NCBI RefSeq assembly: GCF_014042355.1
Contig: NZ_JACEZU010000013.1
Coordinates: forward strand, 152,607 to 216,606
Source of the DNA: Rugamonas apoptosis
GTDB lineage: Bacteria; Pseudomonadota; Gammaproteobacteria; Burkholderiales; Burkholderiaceae_D
Reading direction: 5' to 3'
Length of the DNA: 64,000 bases
The notes under the pieces were generated by a model. That model was not told the origin of the DNA. It worked only from the letters and a program-made list of their open reading frames with translations, and searched no databases. Both the position numbers and the translations under genes were made by a program. This document shows, piece by piece, positions 35,101 through 43,632 of the stretch (its first letter is position 1; each line of letters opens with the position of its first letter).

Positions 35101-38100
35101 CCCGACCTGCGTCGTGATGCGGCTGAAACTATCGATTTCGGTGCGATATTCTGCGGATGGAGACCAGTAGTTATCGTCGTTGACGGGCAAGTTCACCAGA
35201 ACCAGGCGCTGGCCGTCAAGGCACAGGCGGTCGGCATTATCAAATGCGATGCGATCGTTGACGCCATCCTGCGCCATGGTCTTACCGCAGCGATGGATGC
35301 TGGAGAACCCTTCCAGACTCCAACCCAGACCCAGCGGTCCGTTCACCGCATCACCGTTATAGTTCAGCGCCAACTTGGGTTGTATACCCGCCGTTCCTGG
35401 AGGAACGACCAGCTCAATGCTGTAGGTGGCGGCACCGGTGGCACTGACGCCTAAACTACCAGGCAAGGTGCCGGCCGTGTTGCCCAAGGGCGGCTGATCT
35501 CCTTGCAACACCACGGCGATAGGTGTGTCCGAGGAACCTGTCGAACCCGTACTGACGCTGACCGTGACATTACCAGACTGCGCCAACTGTACGCCGCTGC
35601 CGTCGTACGCCCTGGCAAGCACGACGTAGGAACCGGCCTGCACGTTGCGCCAGACGGCGGTCCAACTGTTGCCGTTGGCAACGCCATCGCCTATTAACTG
35701 GCCGTTAGCATAGAACTTTACGCTGGCCAGTTTGGCCACGTCGCCGCCCGCGGTGGCCGACAGGTTGACTTGGCCGCCGACCGACACGGTCGTGCCATCG
35801 GCCGGACTGCTCAGTGATATGGTTGTGGGAGAGGCCGCGAGGACGGTAACCAGGTTGGGCGGGGAATACAATGTCACATTTCCCTGGCGTACCCTTGCCT
35901 GCACCACGTACGGGGCCGCGCGGGCGAGCAATCCGGACTTGCTGGTGGAGTAGGCATTAACGGCACCGTCCGGATTACCATTGGTCCAGGCGTCATCCAC
36001 GCCAAAAGCCACCTCATCGAACGGTCCAGAGCCGCCCGACACTTGCGCCCGCATGAACAAGGTGGAGCTGCTGATCTGGACGCCATTGGTCGGGGTTGTC
36101 ATGGCAATGCGCAAACTCCCCGGCATGGTGCAGGTATTGTCGCCGCATGGCAACGTCGCCTTGGTGGTGCCGTTCGGTGCCGTGGCCATCACAAACAGCG
36201 TGCGGCCGCTGTACTGTGCCGTGTATGCGCTCAGGTCGACATTGAAGTGGTGCGCGCTGCCGGGCGTGCCGCACTGCGCCTGCACAGCGGCATTGTCGGG
36301 TTCAGTTGCCAATCCCGCCGTGCCAGAAATCAGCAACACGCCGCCGGTGCCCGGCGTCGGGCCGTCCAATAGAACCTGGTACGACAGCGCCTGGCTGACA
36401 CCACTCTGACACCCCCATCCCACCAGTTGCGGCTTGTTGTTAGCATCGATGCGCACACCGCTGACCGCACCCAACAGCGTGCCGTCCGTCACGTTGACGA
36501 CCACGGGCGCCGAGTCGGTCGCAATACCCTGGTCATCGATAGCGCGCAAGCGGTACCAATAAACGCCGGGCGGGCGCGCCAGCGTGTAATGGAAATCGAC
36601 GCTGCTACCAGAGCCGGGCTGGGTCGTCAGCGGAACGGGCGAAAAATCGCCAGTGGTGTCGTTATCCTCGAACAGTTGCAGTTGCGTGATAGTGCGGCCG
36701 ATTTCGGCGCCGTTGCCACTAAACGTCAGTTGGGCCGGCGCCGCAATGCTGGCACGCACGTTCGACGGCGTGACCGAGAGTTTTGCCCCCGGGCCCGCCC
36801 CGGTCATGACCTGTATAGTCTGAGGTGGCGTCACCAGATCGCCAAACCAATGCAGCCGCTCGACCACCATTTGCCACTGCAAAGTGTAGGCGCCCGCTTT
36901 GAGCGGTGCAGAGACGGGGAATGTGAAGGTGGCCTGCTGGCCGGGCGCGACCGGTCCCGCAAGATTCACGCGGCCCAGGTTGCGGAAGTTACGGTTGTCC
37001 TGCGGCCCTTGCGCACCCAGCCGGTATGGGTTGGCGCCGCCGGGCGTCCAGGTCGTGGTGCCATTGTTCAACATCACCACCGTCACCGTGTACGGCTGCC
37101 CTGCCCGCATCACGGAAGGCGCGGTCTGCGAAATGAATTTCGCGCCATCGCCCATTGCGCCCGGCACGACCTCGACGCGAACCTCGTTACTGCGCTTGGT
37201 CTGGCCGCCAGCGGTCGCCACCAACGCAAGCTTATGCACACCTGCCGACAGCGACCTGGTCTGGCTGTATGTGCCCCCATTCACGCTGTCGATCACACCA
37301 TCGTTGTCGAGCAAATCGATACGGCTGATAACAACGCCGCCAACCGACGTCGCGCTACCGGCCACCGCCACCTGGGCCGTAGTGCCGGTGGAGACGACCG
37401 TAACGTTGGTGGCGGGCGTCGTCAAAGTCACCCCTGGCGGGGGAACATCGATGCTCACCTTGACCGCCGGCGAACTAGTCGCACTACTACCGTTGCTGTC
37501 GGTCACGCGCAACTGCAGCGAGTGCTGGCCGGGCGCCAGTTGCACCATGCCGCTGGCGCCATTGAAGGTCGCGGGAATTGGTGTGCCGCCGTCCAACACT
37601 TCCTGCGTACGTATGGTCGCGCCGCCGTTACCGGCCACCTGGACTGTGATCGGCAGTGCGTAGGAGTTGCCGGAACTGAGCAAAAACCGCGCATCATTCG
37701 CCGGCGAGACGATGGTCACAGTGGGCGGGGGAAGTACGGGGGTGTTGACCGTGATTGACGTGGGTGCGGGGGACTTATCGCCAAACCATGCAATCAATTC
37801 CTGCACCATCTGCCATTGATACTTGTAAGTGCCCGCCTGAGCCGGCGCCGTGATGGCGAATTTGAAAGTATATTCCTGTCCGGGGGCGACCGTATTACTG
37901 CCGAGTCCAACGCGGGTTATGCGCCAAGCGCCATTCTCATCAACCGAACCGAGCGAATAGGGGTTGCTCCCCTGCGCCGTCCAAGTGGTGGTGCCGGTAT
38001 TTCTCATCGTGACCGCAACGTTGTAGGATTGCCCGGTCGCCATAGTTGTCGGCGGCGCGGACTGACGCACAAATTGCGCGCCATTGACTGGCACGGGTGC

Positions 38101-38931
38101 GCTGACGTCGACCGACGTCGGCGCGGTGCTCATATCGCCAAACCATGCTTCGCCATCCTGCACCATTTGCCAACGATAGTTATAGGTTCCCGCCCGCGCC
38201 GGCGCCGTGATGGTGAAACTGAAGGTATATTCCTGTCCAGGCGCGACCGTATTACCGCCCAGGCCAACCCGGCCCATGCCCCAAGCGCCATTGTCACCAA
38301 CCGAACCGAGCGAATACGGTTTGCTCCCCTGCGCCGTCCAGGTGGTACCGCCCGTATTCTTCATGGTCACCGAGACGGTGTAGCTCTGTCCCGCCGTCAT
38401 ATTCGCGGGCGGCGACGACTGGCGTACCAATTGCGCTCCGTTGCCAGGTCCGGTCACAACAACAATATAGTGGGGTGAGTCGCCGCTACCGCCATCCGCG
38501 TCGATCGCCCTGATATAGAGTTCATGCCGGCCGATCGACAGATTGGCGGCCATGGTCGGGTTGCGAACTGCATTAACGGGATTTTCGTGATACTGGTCCC
38601 ATTGAATCGTAAAATCTCGGGAGCTCAACGGCGTGGCAACGCCCTGCTCCATCAGGCTGACCGTCTTCACGGCTTCCCCCTCGCGATTCGCCTTGACTTG
38701 TACCGGAAATTCCACAGCCAACGTGCCGCCCGCCGGCGCCATCCCGCCCGCGGGCGGTGTCAGCGATATAAAATCCATGGCCCCATAAATGGTCGCGAGC
38801 GCAGGATATGCCGCGCCACCGAGCAAGAAGGTCAAAGCCAGGCGCCACAACAGTGTCATCCAACCGGCGGCGAATATGGTTCGGGGAGAGTCCTTGCGGA
38901 TATGGTTCGTGGTCATGGGCAGGAAGGTCAT
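29101..38931 (-). CDS. Giant secreted NBR1-Ig/SpvB/RHS polymorphic toxin with endonuclease-like tip
   Basis: A 3276-residue exported protein. A hydrophobic signal segment lies at about 25-46 (LALTFLLGGAAYPALA). Three Ig-like domains of the NBR1 type follow at about 160-270, 287-390 and 597-703, each ending with WFGD, plus other Ig-like modules. An SpvB/TcdB-like start (GTLPGSLGVSATGAATYSI) appears near 1150, with VCBS/FG-GAP-like segments such as DVGDFDGDGAPDLL near 1577. YD repeats run about 2230-2950. The RHS core ends GRVYDPATARFLSGDP near 2987. The variable tip (about 3025-3276) has GREGEAAVRALYNIG and IPDGLTQEALSEVKN, a D-x-ExK pattern as in restriction-endonuclease-fold (Tox-REase) toxins. 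A secretion-like operon precedes it and an immunity-like gene follows. Confidence 0.9.
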   Translation of the reverse strand: MTFLPMTTNHIRKDSPRTIFAAGWMTLLWRLALTFLLGGAAYPALATIYGAMDFISLTPPAGGMAPAGGTLAVEFPVQVKANREGEAVKTVSLMEQGVATPLSSRDFTIQWDQYHENPVNAVRNPTMAANLSIGRHELYIRAIDADGGSGDSPHYIVVVTGPGNGAQLVRQSSPPANMTAGQSYTVSVTMKNTGGTTWTAQGSKPYSLGSVGDNGAWGMGRVGLGGNTVAPGQEYTFSFTITAPARAGTYNYRWQMVQDGEAWFGDMSTAPTSVDVSAPVPVNGAQFVRQSAPPTTMATGQSYNVAVTMRNTGTTTWTAQGSNPYSLGSVDENGAWRITRVGLGSNTVAPGQEYTFKFAITAPAQAGTYKYQWQMVQELIAWFGDKSPAPTSITVNTPVLPPPTVTIVSPANDARFLLSSGNSYALPITVQVAGNGGATIRTQEVLDGGTPIPATFNGASGMVQLAPGQHSLQLRVTDSNGSSATSSPAVKVSIDVPPPGVTLTTPATNVTVVSTGTTAQVAVAGSATSVGGVVISRIDLLDNDGVIDSVNGGTYSQTRSLSAGVHKLALVATAGGQTKRSNEVRVEVVPGAMGDGAKFISQTAPSVMRAGQPYTVTVVMLNNGTTTWTPGGANPYRLGAQGPQDNRNFRNLGRVNLAGPVAPGQQATFTFPVSAPLKAGAYTLQWQMVVERLHWFGDLVTPPQTIQVMTGAGPGAKLSVTPSNVRASIAAPAQLTFSGNGAEIGRTITQLQLFEDNDTTGDFSPVPLTTQPGSGSSVDFHYTLARPPGVYWYRLRAIDDQGIATDSAPVVVNVTDGTLLGAVSGVRIDANNKPQLVGWGCQSGVSQALSYQVLLDGPTPGTGGVLLISGTAGLATEPDNAAVQAQCGTPGSAHHFNVDLSAYTAQYSGRTLFVMATAPNGTTKATLPCGDNTCTMPGSLRIAMTTPTNGVQISSSTLFMRAQVSGGSGPFDEVAFGVDDAWTNGNPDGAVNAYSTSKSGLLARAAPYVVQARVRQGNVTLYSPPNLVTVLAASPTTISLSSPADGTTVSVGGQVNLSATAGGDVAKLASVKFYANGQLIGDGVANGNSWTAVWRNVQAGSYVVLARAYDGSGVQLAQSGNVTVSVSTGSTGSSDTPIAVVLQGDQPPLGNTAGTLPGSLGVSATGAATYSIELVVPPGTAGIQPKLALNYNGDAVNGPLGLGWSLEGFSSIHRCGKTMAQDGVNDRIAFDNADRLCLDGQRLVLVNLPVNDDNYWSPSAEYRTEIDSFSRITTQVGTNGKRSFTLEAKDGRVLTFGSTSSSYVKAIVGHVNSGTVAAQPSAKNGALSWALDRVVDRFGNFVNYSYAQDEVTGEHLPKSITYGGAGLPAHAAVVFTFTGRDDAWTRYVDEARNDLRHRLSDIYTYVGDNLDANAAASGTVVRHYALSYEKSPTSGRSLLNAVQVSARNPQSNVMEPLPATTFAWGKPDPSKHAGFESKGIWAGAPLLTKHDSSVGNYADYFTFADFENHGYTDVLEKRVAPERPAADAPPTDPQSNNQTGLPPGTMRSTYNYYHNTGSGFSHYTYQLNTGENFVVLDVGDFDGDGAPDLLVETGGAAKMCLSPLGRSGALGAPGSVITFVCQSWTATGANETKKTPFVVDVNGDGRSAHYGPILPGGSALLCSASGCVTDTNPPPTLMGAREEYMNWRFAYNYAAFTTMVDFAGMGKTYDVRATSPKYTDKEEGNPVHIWDNLVPTLTVTGFPKPGTARSPKDFQNYRYPAFAQLPGNGQSLAQYSFDLPSSGGNSADFNGSGYSGLIFGYFDTSRDPHWTTAAGINPTDLTLCLSTGRALDCAVRKKYSGSQYVRPHAVGNFVGDGQATVLVESLVIQSPIFSPTGNGRARMCSIMGDDTTQGQGTNDANMNCVDWSGVTLPTMAAPGTLDNEYFMDLLGTGRPQLVYYHAGKFVGGTWQEDGRWEVFAPIDVAYDKQALDRIVSVTNGLGSTSAVEYVDGLPSGVVSQSGHAGFSYPLHAVGSTGKVVSRLRAGNGVSSERTVRYRYLDAVADLSGRGTHGYAQIESTDEQTGIVTTDHYRLDWPYSGMLSSSTVVSGEGGGLSDTQNRLGSKRISQANGVSTDFPSILGSTVVRKDLDGSDLGSVTTAGATGTDIQYDDWGNLLNSKTTSVGSLVNPGASFVNQIVNSYYPADTSRWLVGQLQRSVVAADQSVAGGALSRTKSYTHDPEKGYLLSEVVEPDDPKLAVTTRFERNGFGLVKSRVISWMDPASNTTMSRTERTDYEPKGRYPASLNNALNQQEQRSYDAGSGAQTGQADVNQLWTRWTVDGYGRVLTETRPDQNQTRLYRNACACGGPAGTVTTSVSEHYNGAQRAAVPTISYSDSAGHVLRTKSYGFDGRAIVADRRYDGLGRLWEADQSHYATDTAYLAQRLGYDALGRVTKAERPDEGGATVSDLTEYHGLRTVRSNARRQQRTELRDVLGRTERVLDALQHTSGFSYDPFGNLVSASDPNHNVVRMRYDLLGRKTELNDPDLGQIRYDVDPLGQTWRQSSPEQRKVGQVVTFEYDALGRMTARLEPSLSSHWIYDTAAHGVGRLAEAYAGTAQDKRYQRLHEYDELGRAQATREKRSDADYVSTLAYDAWGRLVSRGDQRGTDPASLKRYGLRYNGYGYLARLERGALVLWQADAQDAAGRITQATLGNGLVQMRDYSPYTGWLRNSLLKTAALLPRLVEGYQYDALGNVSTRTQAWNSVRFEENFKYDDLNRLHSSQLVSKGQAEQIYGYDDAGNLTGKPGVGAYDYGPQGEGAVRPHALHSLGGQPFAYDDNGNLKQGGGRGISWTSFDMPDTITKGAFSSAFTYGPEHQRTRQVRRDARGQSTVTYAGAQEAEQAADGMLAVKTYWPLGVGVEIDRTGAATELDWTHADRLGSVVAITGPSGELKEMLAYDSWGKRRTPDGGSSDDNVDGVLDNKGYTGHEMLDQLDLVHMNGRVYDPATARFLSGDPIVKDPVNGQDFNRYSYVVNNPTNLTDPTGFERQTPRDVLAAQIRAADGFVTVYSIANATSTGGGTTSTFDVDESTVGNPSRGQQSKQGGANWSANNDTKYTFTTTQTTDPVFGTPIVTSNAHKVTNYADQAMGDFVNLNLAERGARGLGASERQAFWIGLGVNMIGNPKQAFTSVARKTAGQLGREGEAAVRALYNIGEKEAILINGRTRIPDGLTQEALSEVKNVQSLSATSQLRDYLQYAESNGLRFDLYTRPDTKLSGPLQQLIMDGRINLIPVIPK

Positions 38932-38967
38932 ATTTTGTGATATTTTCTACTTTTCCAAGCAGAAAGA

Positions 38968-38996
38968 TTCATAAAATGATAACACTTAATTGCCAA
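38968..38996 (-). promoter_or_regulatory. Possible own promoter of the giant RHS gene
   Basis: In the AT-rich 106-bp gap after the PilN-like gene, TTGGCA (38991-38996) and TATGAA (38968-38973) on the minus strand are 17 bases apart. The toxin could thus be transcribed separately as well as by read-through from the secretion genes. Confidence 0.45.
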
Positions 38997-39037
38997 ATTG
39001 AAAATATTACTTGAATAAAATTGAACGTTTCTTCGAT

Positions 39038-39574
39038 TTATGGCGCCTTGCCATGTACGGATGGGCTCAACATAGCCTTTGCCTCGAATGCGATAGTCAC
39101 CAACTCACCCCGCTTTTTGGCCTTTCTATGCGTCAAATGGGCGCGAACAAACATACTCTGCGCCGACATCGCTTCCAAAAAGTCAGTCAACGCCTCTTCA
39201 TTCCTTGCCTCGCCCCGCAACAGCACCTGCCCGCTTACCTTATCGGGGTGCAGCTCCAACAGTTCAATATCCGGATTGCCGATACTTTCCAAAGCAAGAA
39301 ACAACGGCGTCCAGGAAAGCGCGCGCTCGGTCTGCAATGCCGCCCAGCGCTTCTGCTCTTCTTGCTCGGCGCGGGTGGGCGCTGCCGCCACCGGCGTAGC
39401 CGCTGCCAAGAGACGCAACCGCTGCGCTCGCTCGTCGGTTGCCGCCGCCTCGATGTACAGTCCATGGGCCTGCCAGGCCAACCACAGACTCGTCCCAAGC
39501 GTCACCACGCTCATGCCCATCATCGAACGCGCATGGCGATTGCGAGGCTTTAAATATGCAGACAGTTGATCCAT
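39038..39574 (-). CDS. PilN-like inner-membrane assembly protein
   Basis: Bitopic protein of 178 residues with a short cytoplasmic N-terminus, one membrane segment (about 17-37, MMGMSVVTLGTSLWLAWQA) and a periplasmic coiled/ferredoxin-like part. This is the PilN plan, equivalent to the C-terminal half of GspL in type II secretion. It starts three bases after the PilM/GspL-like gene and is the last secretion gene before the giant RHS gene. Family placement rests on topology, size and context, as sequence similarity is weak by eye. Confidence 0.7.
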   Translation of the reverse strand: MDQLSAYLKPRNRHARSMMGMSVVTLGTSLWLAWQAHGLYIEAAATDERAQRLRLLAAATPVAAAPTRAEQEEQKRWAALQTERALSWTPLFLALESIGNPDIELLELHPDKVSGQVLLRGEARNEEALTDFLEAMSAQSMFVRAHLTHRKAKKRGELVTIAFEAKAMLSPSVHGKAP

Positions 39575-39577
39575 GCG

Positions 39578-40348
39578 TCAGCACCATTCCTTCTCATCGA
39601 GCGCGAGCACATTGACATTTGGCAGGCACTGCTCAAACACGGCCGGGACGAACTCCATGTCCGCCGAGCGGGCAGACCACCACTCGGCACGGCCGATGAC
39701 GTCGTGGCTGGCGCTAACGCGGCGCAACAGGCGCGCCATACTGCTCTTGGCGTCGCCGGTGACCGGCTGCACATCGTTCGTCAGCAGTTGCCCACGGTCA
39801 TAAATCAGCGCCGTGATGCGCTGCATTTCCAACAATAGCAGCACAGTTGGCACGCGTGGATCAGCCCGACGCCGACGCCAGTATGCGGCCGCCGACATCG
39901 GCAGGATGCCGTCCAGCCGTACGCTGCGCAGTGCGGCAATCTCCAGCAACTGCTCCATCCACGGCCGCGGCAATGCATAGGCCAGACCAGCACCACGAAA
40001 GCGCCGGAATGTCGCCTGCATGATCCACCCCTCGTCAAGAGGCTGCCCTTGATGCTCAAAACAAGCCAGCGCGTATGCATTCAACTCGGCCGTTGACGAC
40101 AATTGTTCCTGCCACGGCAACGCCGCCAGCGCAGCCACGCTGTCTGACACCAGTATCCGTAGTCTGGCATGCTTGCCGGCGCTCTTGGCGAAATCGCCCA
40201 GCATCGCATCGAGCGCGCGCAACAGATCATCCGCACCGGTCCACGACCGGCCGTCGGCGGGAAAATCCACGCGATGGCGGCCATGCTGCAACCAGCAAGC
40301 GCCTGGAAACAGCCCGGCGACGATCGTTTCAGGCCACAAACGTAACAC
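39578..40348 (-). CDS. PilM/GspL-like cytoplasmic (actin-fold) protein
   Basis: Protein of 256 residues, no signal peptide or membrane helix, encoded between the assembly ATPase and a PilN-like protein. That is the position of PilM or the cytoplasmic half of GspL, which couples the ATPase to the inner-membrane platform. It starts with GTG 40348, inside the last 20 bases of gspE, so translation is coupled. Visible strands such as VPTVLLLLEMQRITALIYDR in the C-terminal half suit the actin-like fold. Similarity is weak and the call rests mostly on context. Confidence 0.65.
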   Translation of the reverse strand: MLRLWPETIVAGLFPGACWLQHGRHRVDFPADGRSWTGADDLLRALDAMLGDFAKSAGKHARLRILVSDSVAALAALPWQEQLSSTAELNAYALACFEHQGQPLDEGWIMQATFRRFRGAGLAYALPRPWMEQLLEIAALRSVRLDGILPMSAAAYWRRRRADPRVPTVLLLLEMQRITALIYDRGQLLTNDVQPVTGDAKSSMARLLRRVSASHDVIGRAEWWSARSADMEFVPAVFEQCLPNVNVLALDEKEWC

Positions 40349-41975
40349 GGTTCACCTCTTGCAAAGTCGTATGTCCCTCACGCACCAGTTCCAGCGCGAC
40401 ATCGCGCAGGAAGCGCGTTCCCTCTTTCCTTGCCTGTTCTTTCAATGCCCGGATCGAGGCGCGCGCGATGATCATTTCCCGAATTTCATCCGTCAGCCGC
40501 AACACTTCCGCCACCGCGCGCCGGCCTTTGTAGCCTGTATTGCGACATTGAGCGCAACCGCGTCCGGCGTGAAAGCGATAGCCTGCCGGATCGTGAATAC
40601 CAGACTCCTCCAGCAGCCGGGCATCGACTTCGACCGGCTCATTGCAATGCGGGCAGTTTTGCCGCAGCAACCGCTGCGCCACCACGCCGGTCAGCGACGA
40701 AACGAAGTTGTACGGATCGACCCCCATGTGCATGAAGCGGCCGATCACATCAAAGGTGTTGTTGGCGTGGACGGAGGTAAATACCATATGCCCCGTCAAT
40801 GCCGATTGCACAGCGATCTGCGCCGTCTCGGCATCGCGAATCTCACCCACCAGGATTTTATCGGGGTCATGCCGCAGGATGGAGCGCAGTCCCACAGCAA
40901 ACGTCAAGCCCTTCTTCTCATTGACGGGAATCTGCAGCACCCCCGGCAGCTGGTACTCGACCGGGTCCTCAATGGTGATGAACTTGTCCTCGCCATGATT
41001 GATCTCCGTGAGCGCCGCGTACAAAGTGGTGGTCTTGCCGCTGCCAGTGGGGCCGGTGACGAGCATCATGCCATACGGTTCGGACGCCAGACGGCGCAAC
41101 AGCTGGATGGTTCGACTGTCGAAACCGAGTGAATCGAGCGTCAGTCGCTGCACGCTATCTGTCAGCGTCTTCTTGTCGAGCACGCGCAACACCGCGTCTT
41201 CGCCATAGATGCTGGGCATGATCGAGACGCGGATATCGATGTCCCGCCCCTTGGCCGAGACGCGAAAACGTCCGTCCTGGGGAATGCGTTTCTCGCCGAT
41301 ATCGAGCTCGGCCAGCACCTTGATGCGGGCAATCGCCTGCTCCGCCAGCGCTAGGTTGCTAACGGAAGCGATCCGATTCAACACACCGTCAATGCGGAAC
41401 TTGATCACCAGGCCTTGCGGCAAGGACTCCAGGTGGATGTCGCTCGCCTCGAAGCGCAGCGCGTCAAACACGGTGGAGTTGATCAGCCGCACCGCAGGGC
41501 TCGCCTCACCCTGGATCGAGCTCAATGTCAGATCAGCGCTGGCATCACGCGCCAGTTCGCTGACGGGTTCCACCCCAACGGCATCGGCCACGGCGCTGAA
41601 CGTGGCTTCGTGGGCATCGAGGGTGGCTTGTATCTGCAACGGGTCGCCCAAATAGATCTCATGCGGCGCAAACTGGGCCAGCCAGGCACCGACTTGCGCA
41701 TCCAGCGGCAAACCTACGATTGCGACCAAGCGCCCTACATCGTCCGTGCCAACGATGAGCAGGCGGGCCACCATGGCACCATAGCTGACGCGTTCAAACG
41801 CTGGCGCCATGTTCCGCGCGCCCTGCTCATCGAGCATCGGCATGGCCAGCGATTCCGCCACCGCGGCCAGCACGATGGTGCGGGGCTGCGCCTGCCTCTC
41901 GGCCAGCGCGCATAGCCAGGTCATGGGCGGTGACGCCGTACCCATGACCTCATTGATCATCTTTAAGTTCAACAT
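40329..41975 (-). CDS. gspE: Type II secretion/type IV pilus assembly ATPase
   Basis: Hexameric cytoplasmic ATPase (548 residues) powering pseudopilus assembly. An N-terminal MshEN-like region precedes the ATPase core: Walker A GPTGSGKTTT near 307, Asp box ITIEDPVEYQLPG, Walker B ILVGEIRDAETAQIA and His box TSVHANNTFD. The zinc-binding tetracysteine CPHC (about 445) and CAQC (about 473) is intact, as in GspE and PilB. All motifs look functional. ATG 41975, ten bases after gspF, is preferred to a TTG at 42008 that overlaps gspF. Confidence 0.95.
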   Translation of the reverse strand: MLNLKMINEVMGTASPPMTWLCALAERQAQPRTIVLAAVAESLAMPMLDEQGARNMAPAFERVSYGAMVARLLIVGTDDVGRLVAIVGLPLDAQVGAWLAQFAPHEIYLGDPLQIQATLDAHEATFSAVADAVGVEPVSELARDASADLTLSSIQGEASPAVRLINSTVFDALRFEASDIHLESLPQGLVIKFRIDGVLNRIASVSNLALAEQAIARIKVLAELDIGEKRIPQDGRFRVSAKGRDIDIRVSIMPSIYGEDAVLRVLDKKTLTDSVQRLTLDSLGFDSRTIQLLRRLASEPYGMMLVTGPTGSGKTTTLYAALTEINHGEDKFITIEDPVEYQLPGVLQIPVNEKKGLTFAVGLRSILRHDPDKILVGEIRDAETAQIAVQSALTGHMVFTSVHANNTFDVIGRFMHMGVDPYNFVSSLTGVVAQRLLRQNCPHCNEPVEVDARLLEESGIHDPAGYRFHAGRGCAQCRNTGYKGRRAVAEVLRLTDEIREMIIARASIRALKEQARKEGTRFLRDVALELVREGHTTLQEVNRVTFVA

Positions 41976-41985
41976 AAATCGCCGT

Positions 41986-43170
41986 TCAAACAATATTTGC
42001 CAGGTCAAAGATCGGGCTGTAGAGCATCAGCACGATGGCCCCCACGATCACCCCTATCCCAAGCATCAGCGCGGGTTCGATGAAGCGACCGGCCGTGTCG
42101 ATCCACGTCGCCGTTTCCTCGTCGTAAAAATCGGCGATGCGCTCCATCATCTCCTCCAAGTTGCCGGAGGACTCCCCCGCCACCAGCAACCGTTGCGCCA
42201 CCTCGGTACTCAAATTACATTCGCTCATCACCAGCGACATCGCCTTGCCTTCGCTCACGGCCAATGCGGCGGCGGTCAAGTCGGCATGCATGGCTGCCGG
42301 CATGGACGCTTGCGTCATACGCATGGCGTTCAGCACGGTTACCCCGCTGCGCAGCAACATGCCCATGGTGCGATACAAACGCGCCAACTGAAGGATTTGC
42401 ATCCGCTCGCCGAGCAGGGGAATGGTGAGCGCCTTGCGGTAAATGACGGCCCGCAGTGCCGGATGGCCGACCATTAGCGCCACTGCACCTGCCACCAGCA
42501 ACAACACCGACCATGCCAGCGTGGCGTTGTTGCGCACAAAACCTCCCCACGCCTGGACAAAGCCGGCCGTGCCGTTACGGGTCTGCCCCGCGTCGTCATA
42601 CACGGCGCTAAAACGCGGCAGCACGTACATCAACAGAAAGCTAATCACGAGGAAGCCAACACCAAGCAAGATGGCCGGGTACGTGGCCGCCGCCTTGAGC
42701 TTGCCGCGAATCTCGTCCACTTGCCGCTGATACAGCATGAAGCGGCGGATCGCCGCACGCACCGTGCCGGTGGTTTCGCTCGCCCTGACCATGGCGACAT
42801 AAAGGGGCGGAAACACGGAGGGCAGCGCCGCCATGGCCGCCGACAACTGATACCCATGTTCCAGGCTCTGCAACAAAGTGTCATAGATGGCGCGATGCCG
42901 GCCGCGTCTGTCATTGCGACCCAATATGGCGATGGCATCGACCACGGTCTGCCCCGCCTCCAGCAGCGAATGCAACTGCTGGTTAAACACGGTCAGATTG
43001 AACGCCTTCTGGCCCGCCGGCCGTTTGAGCCCGGTACGTACCGCACGAAGGTCAAGCACGCGCACGCCCGAGGACGAGACAAAGCGGCGCGCCTCTTGCT
43101 CGCTCCCCGCCTCGACCTCGACAAAGTCGACGGCCATCGCCTTGGTGAGCACCTTCGCCCGATATTGCAT
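41986..43170 (-). CDS. gspF: Inner-membrane platform protein
   Basis: Polytopic membrane protein of 394 residues at the centre of the assembly machine. It has the duplicated GspF domain: FNQQLHSLLEAGQTVVDAIA near 63 and LARLYRTMGMLLRSGVTVLN near 265, each followed by helices, with membrane segments around 168-190, 220-240 and 370-390. The second domain ends EPALMLGIGVIVGAIVLMLY, typical for GspF/PilC. It lies 12 bases after the major pseudopilin gene. Confidence 0.95.
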   Translation of the reverse strand: MQYRAKVLTKAMAVDFVEVEAGSEQEARRFVSSSGVRVLDLRAVRTGLKRPAGQKAFNLTVFNQQLHSLLEAGQTVVDAIAILGRNDRRGRHRAIYDTLLQSLEHGYQLSAAMAALPSVFPPLYVAMVRASETTGTVRAAIRRFMLYQRQVDEIRGKLKAAATYPAILLGVGFLVISFLLMYVLPRFSAVYDDAGQTRNGTAGFVQAWGGFVRNNATLAWSVLLLVAGAVALMVGHPALRAVIYRKALTIPLLGERMQILQLARLYRTMGMLLRSGVTVLNAMRMTQASMPAAMHADLTAAALAVSEGKAMSLVMSECNLSTEVAQRLLVAGESSGNLEEMMERIADFYDEETATWIDTAGRFIEPALMLGIGVIVGAIVLMLYSPIFDLANIV

Positions 43171-43182
43171 TGCTAGTTATCC

Positions 43183-43632
43183 TTATTGCCAGTTGAACAC
43201 ATCAGCGTCTTCACCCGTACCACCGGGCAGACCATCGCGTCCAAATGAGTAGATTTCAAATTCGCGCTCATCGGCGCCAGAGGTTCTGTACCCATAAGCG
43301 TTTCCCCACGGGTCCAGCGGTATCGCCCGGTTCAAATACGGACCATGCCATAAACCCTCGTTGACCGGCGGCGCCACCAACGCCACCAACCCTTGTTCGG
43401 ACGACGGGTAGTGCCCGACGTCGATACGGAACTGCACGACCGCCTTGTCGAACAAGTCGATTTGCTCGCGCGCGATCTGGCCTTTCGACTTGCCGAGTTG
43501 GACGAAATACTGGGCCCCCACAAATGCCGCCAACAAGCCGACGATAACGATCACCACCAGCAGTTCAAGCAAGGTGTAACCTCGAAGCGGCGCGGCCCGC
43601 CGGCCCCGGATCCGTTTGCACGCTACTATCAT
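43183..43632 (-). CDS. gspG: Major pseudopilin
   Basis: Prepilin of 149 residues, GspG type. The leader ends PLRG, followed by YTLLELLVVIVIVGLLAAFV, with Glu5 of the mature protein present. The C-terminal part shows the GspG pattern: HYPSSEQGLVALV, GPYLNRAIPLDPWGNAYGYR and FEIYSFGRDGLPGGTGEDAD, including the calcium-binding region. First mature residue is Tyr rather than Phe. ATG 43632 overlaps the preceding gene (ATGA); the longer open frame to 43788 lies within that gene. No prepilin peptidase is encoded here, so processing must rely on a PilD-type enzyme elsewhere. Confidence 0.93.
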   Translation of the reverse strand: MIVACKRIRGRRAAPLRGYTLLELLVVIVIVGLLAAFVGAQYFVQLGKSKGQIAREQIDLFDKAVVQFRIDVGHYPSSEQGLVALVAPPVNEGLWHGPYLNRAIPLDPWGNAYGYRTSGADEREFEIYSFGRDGLPGGTGEDADVFNWQ

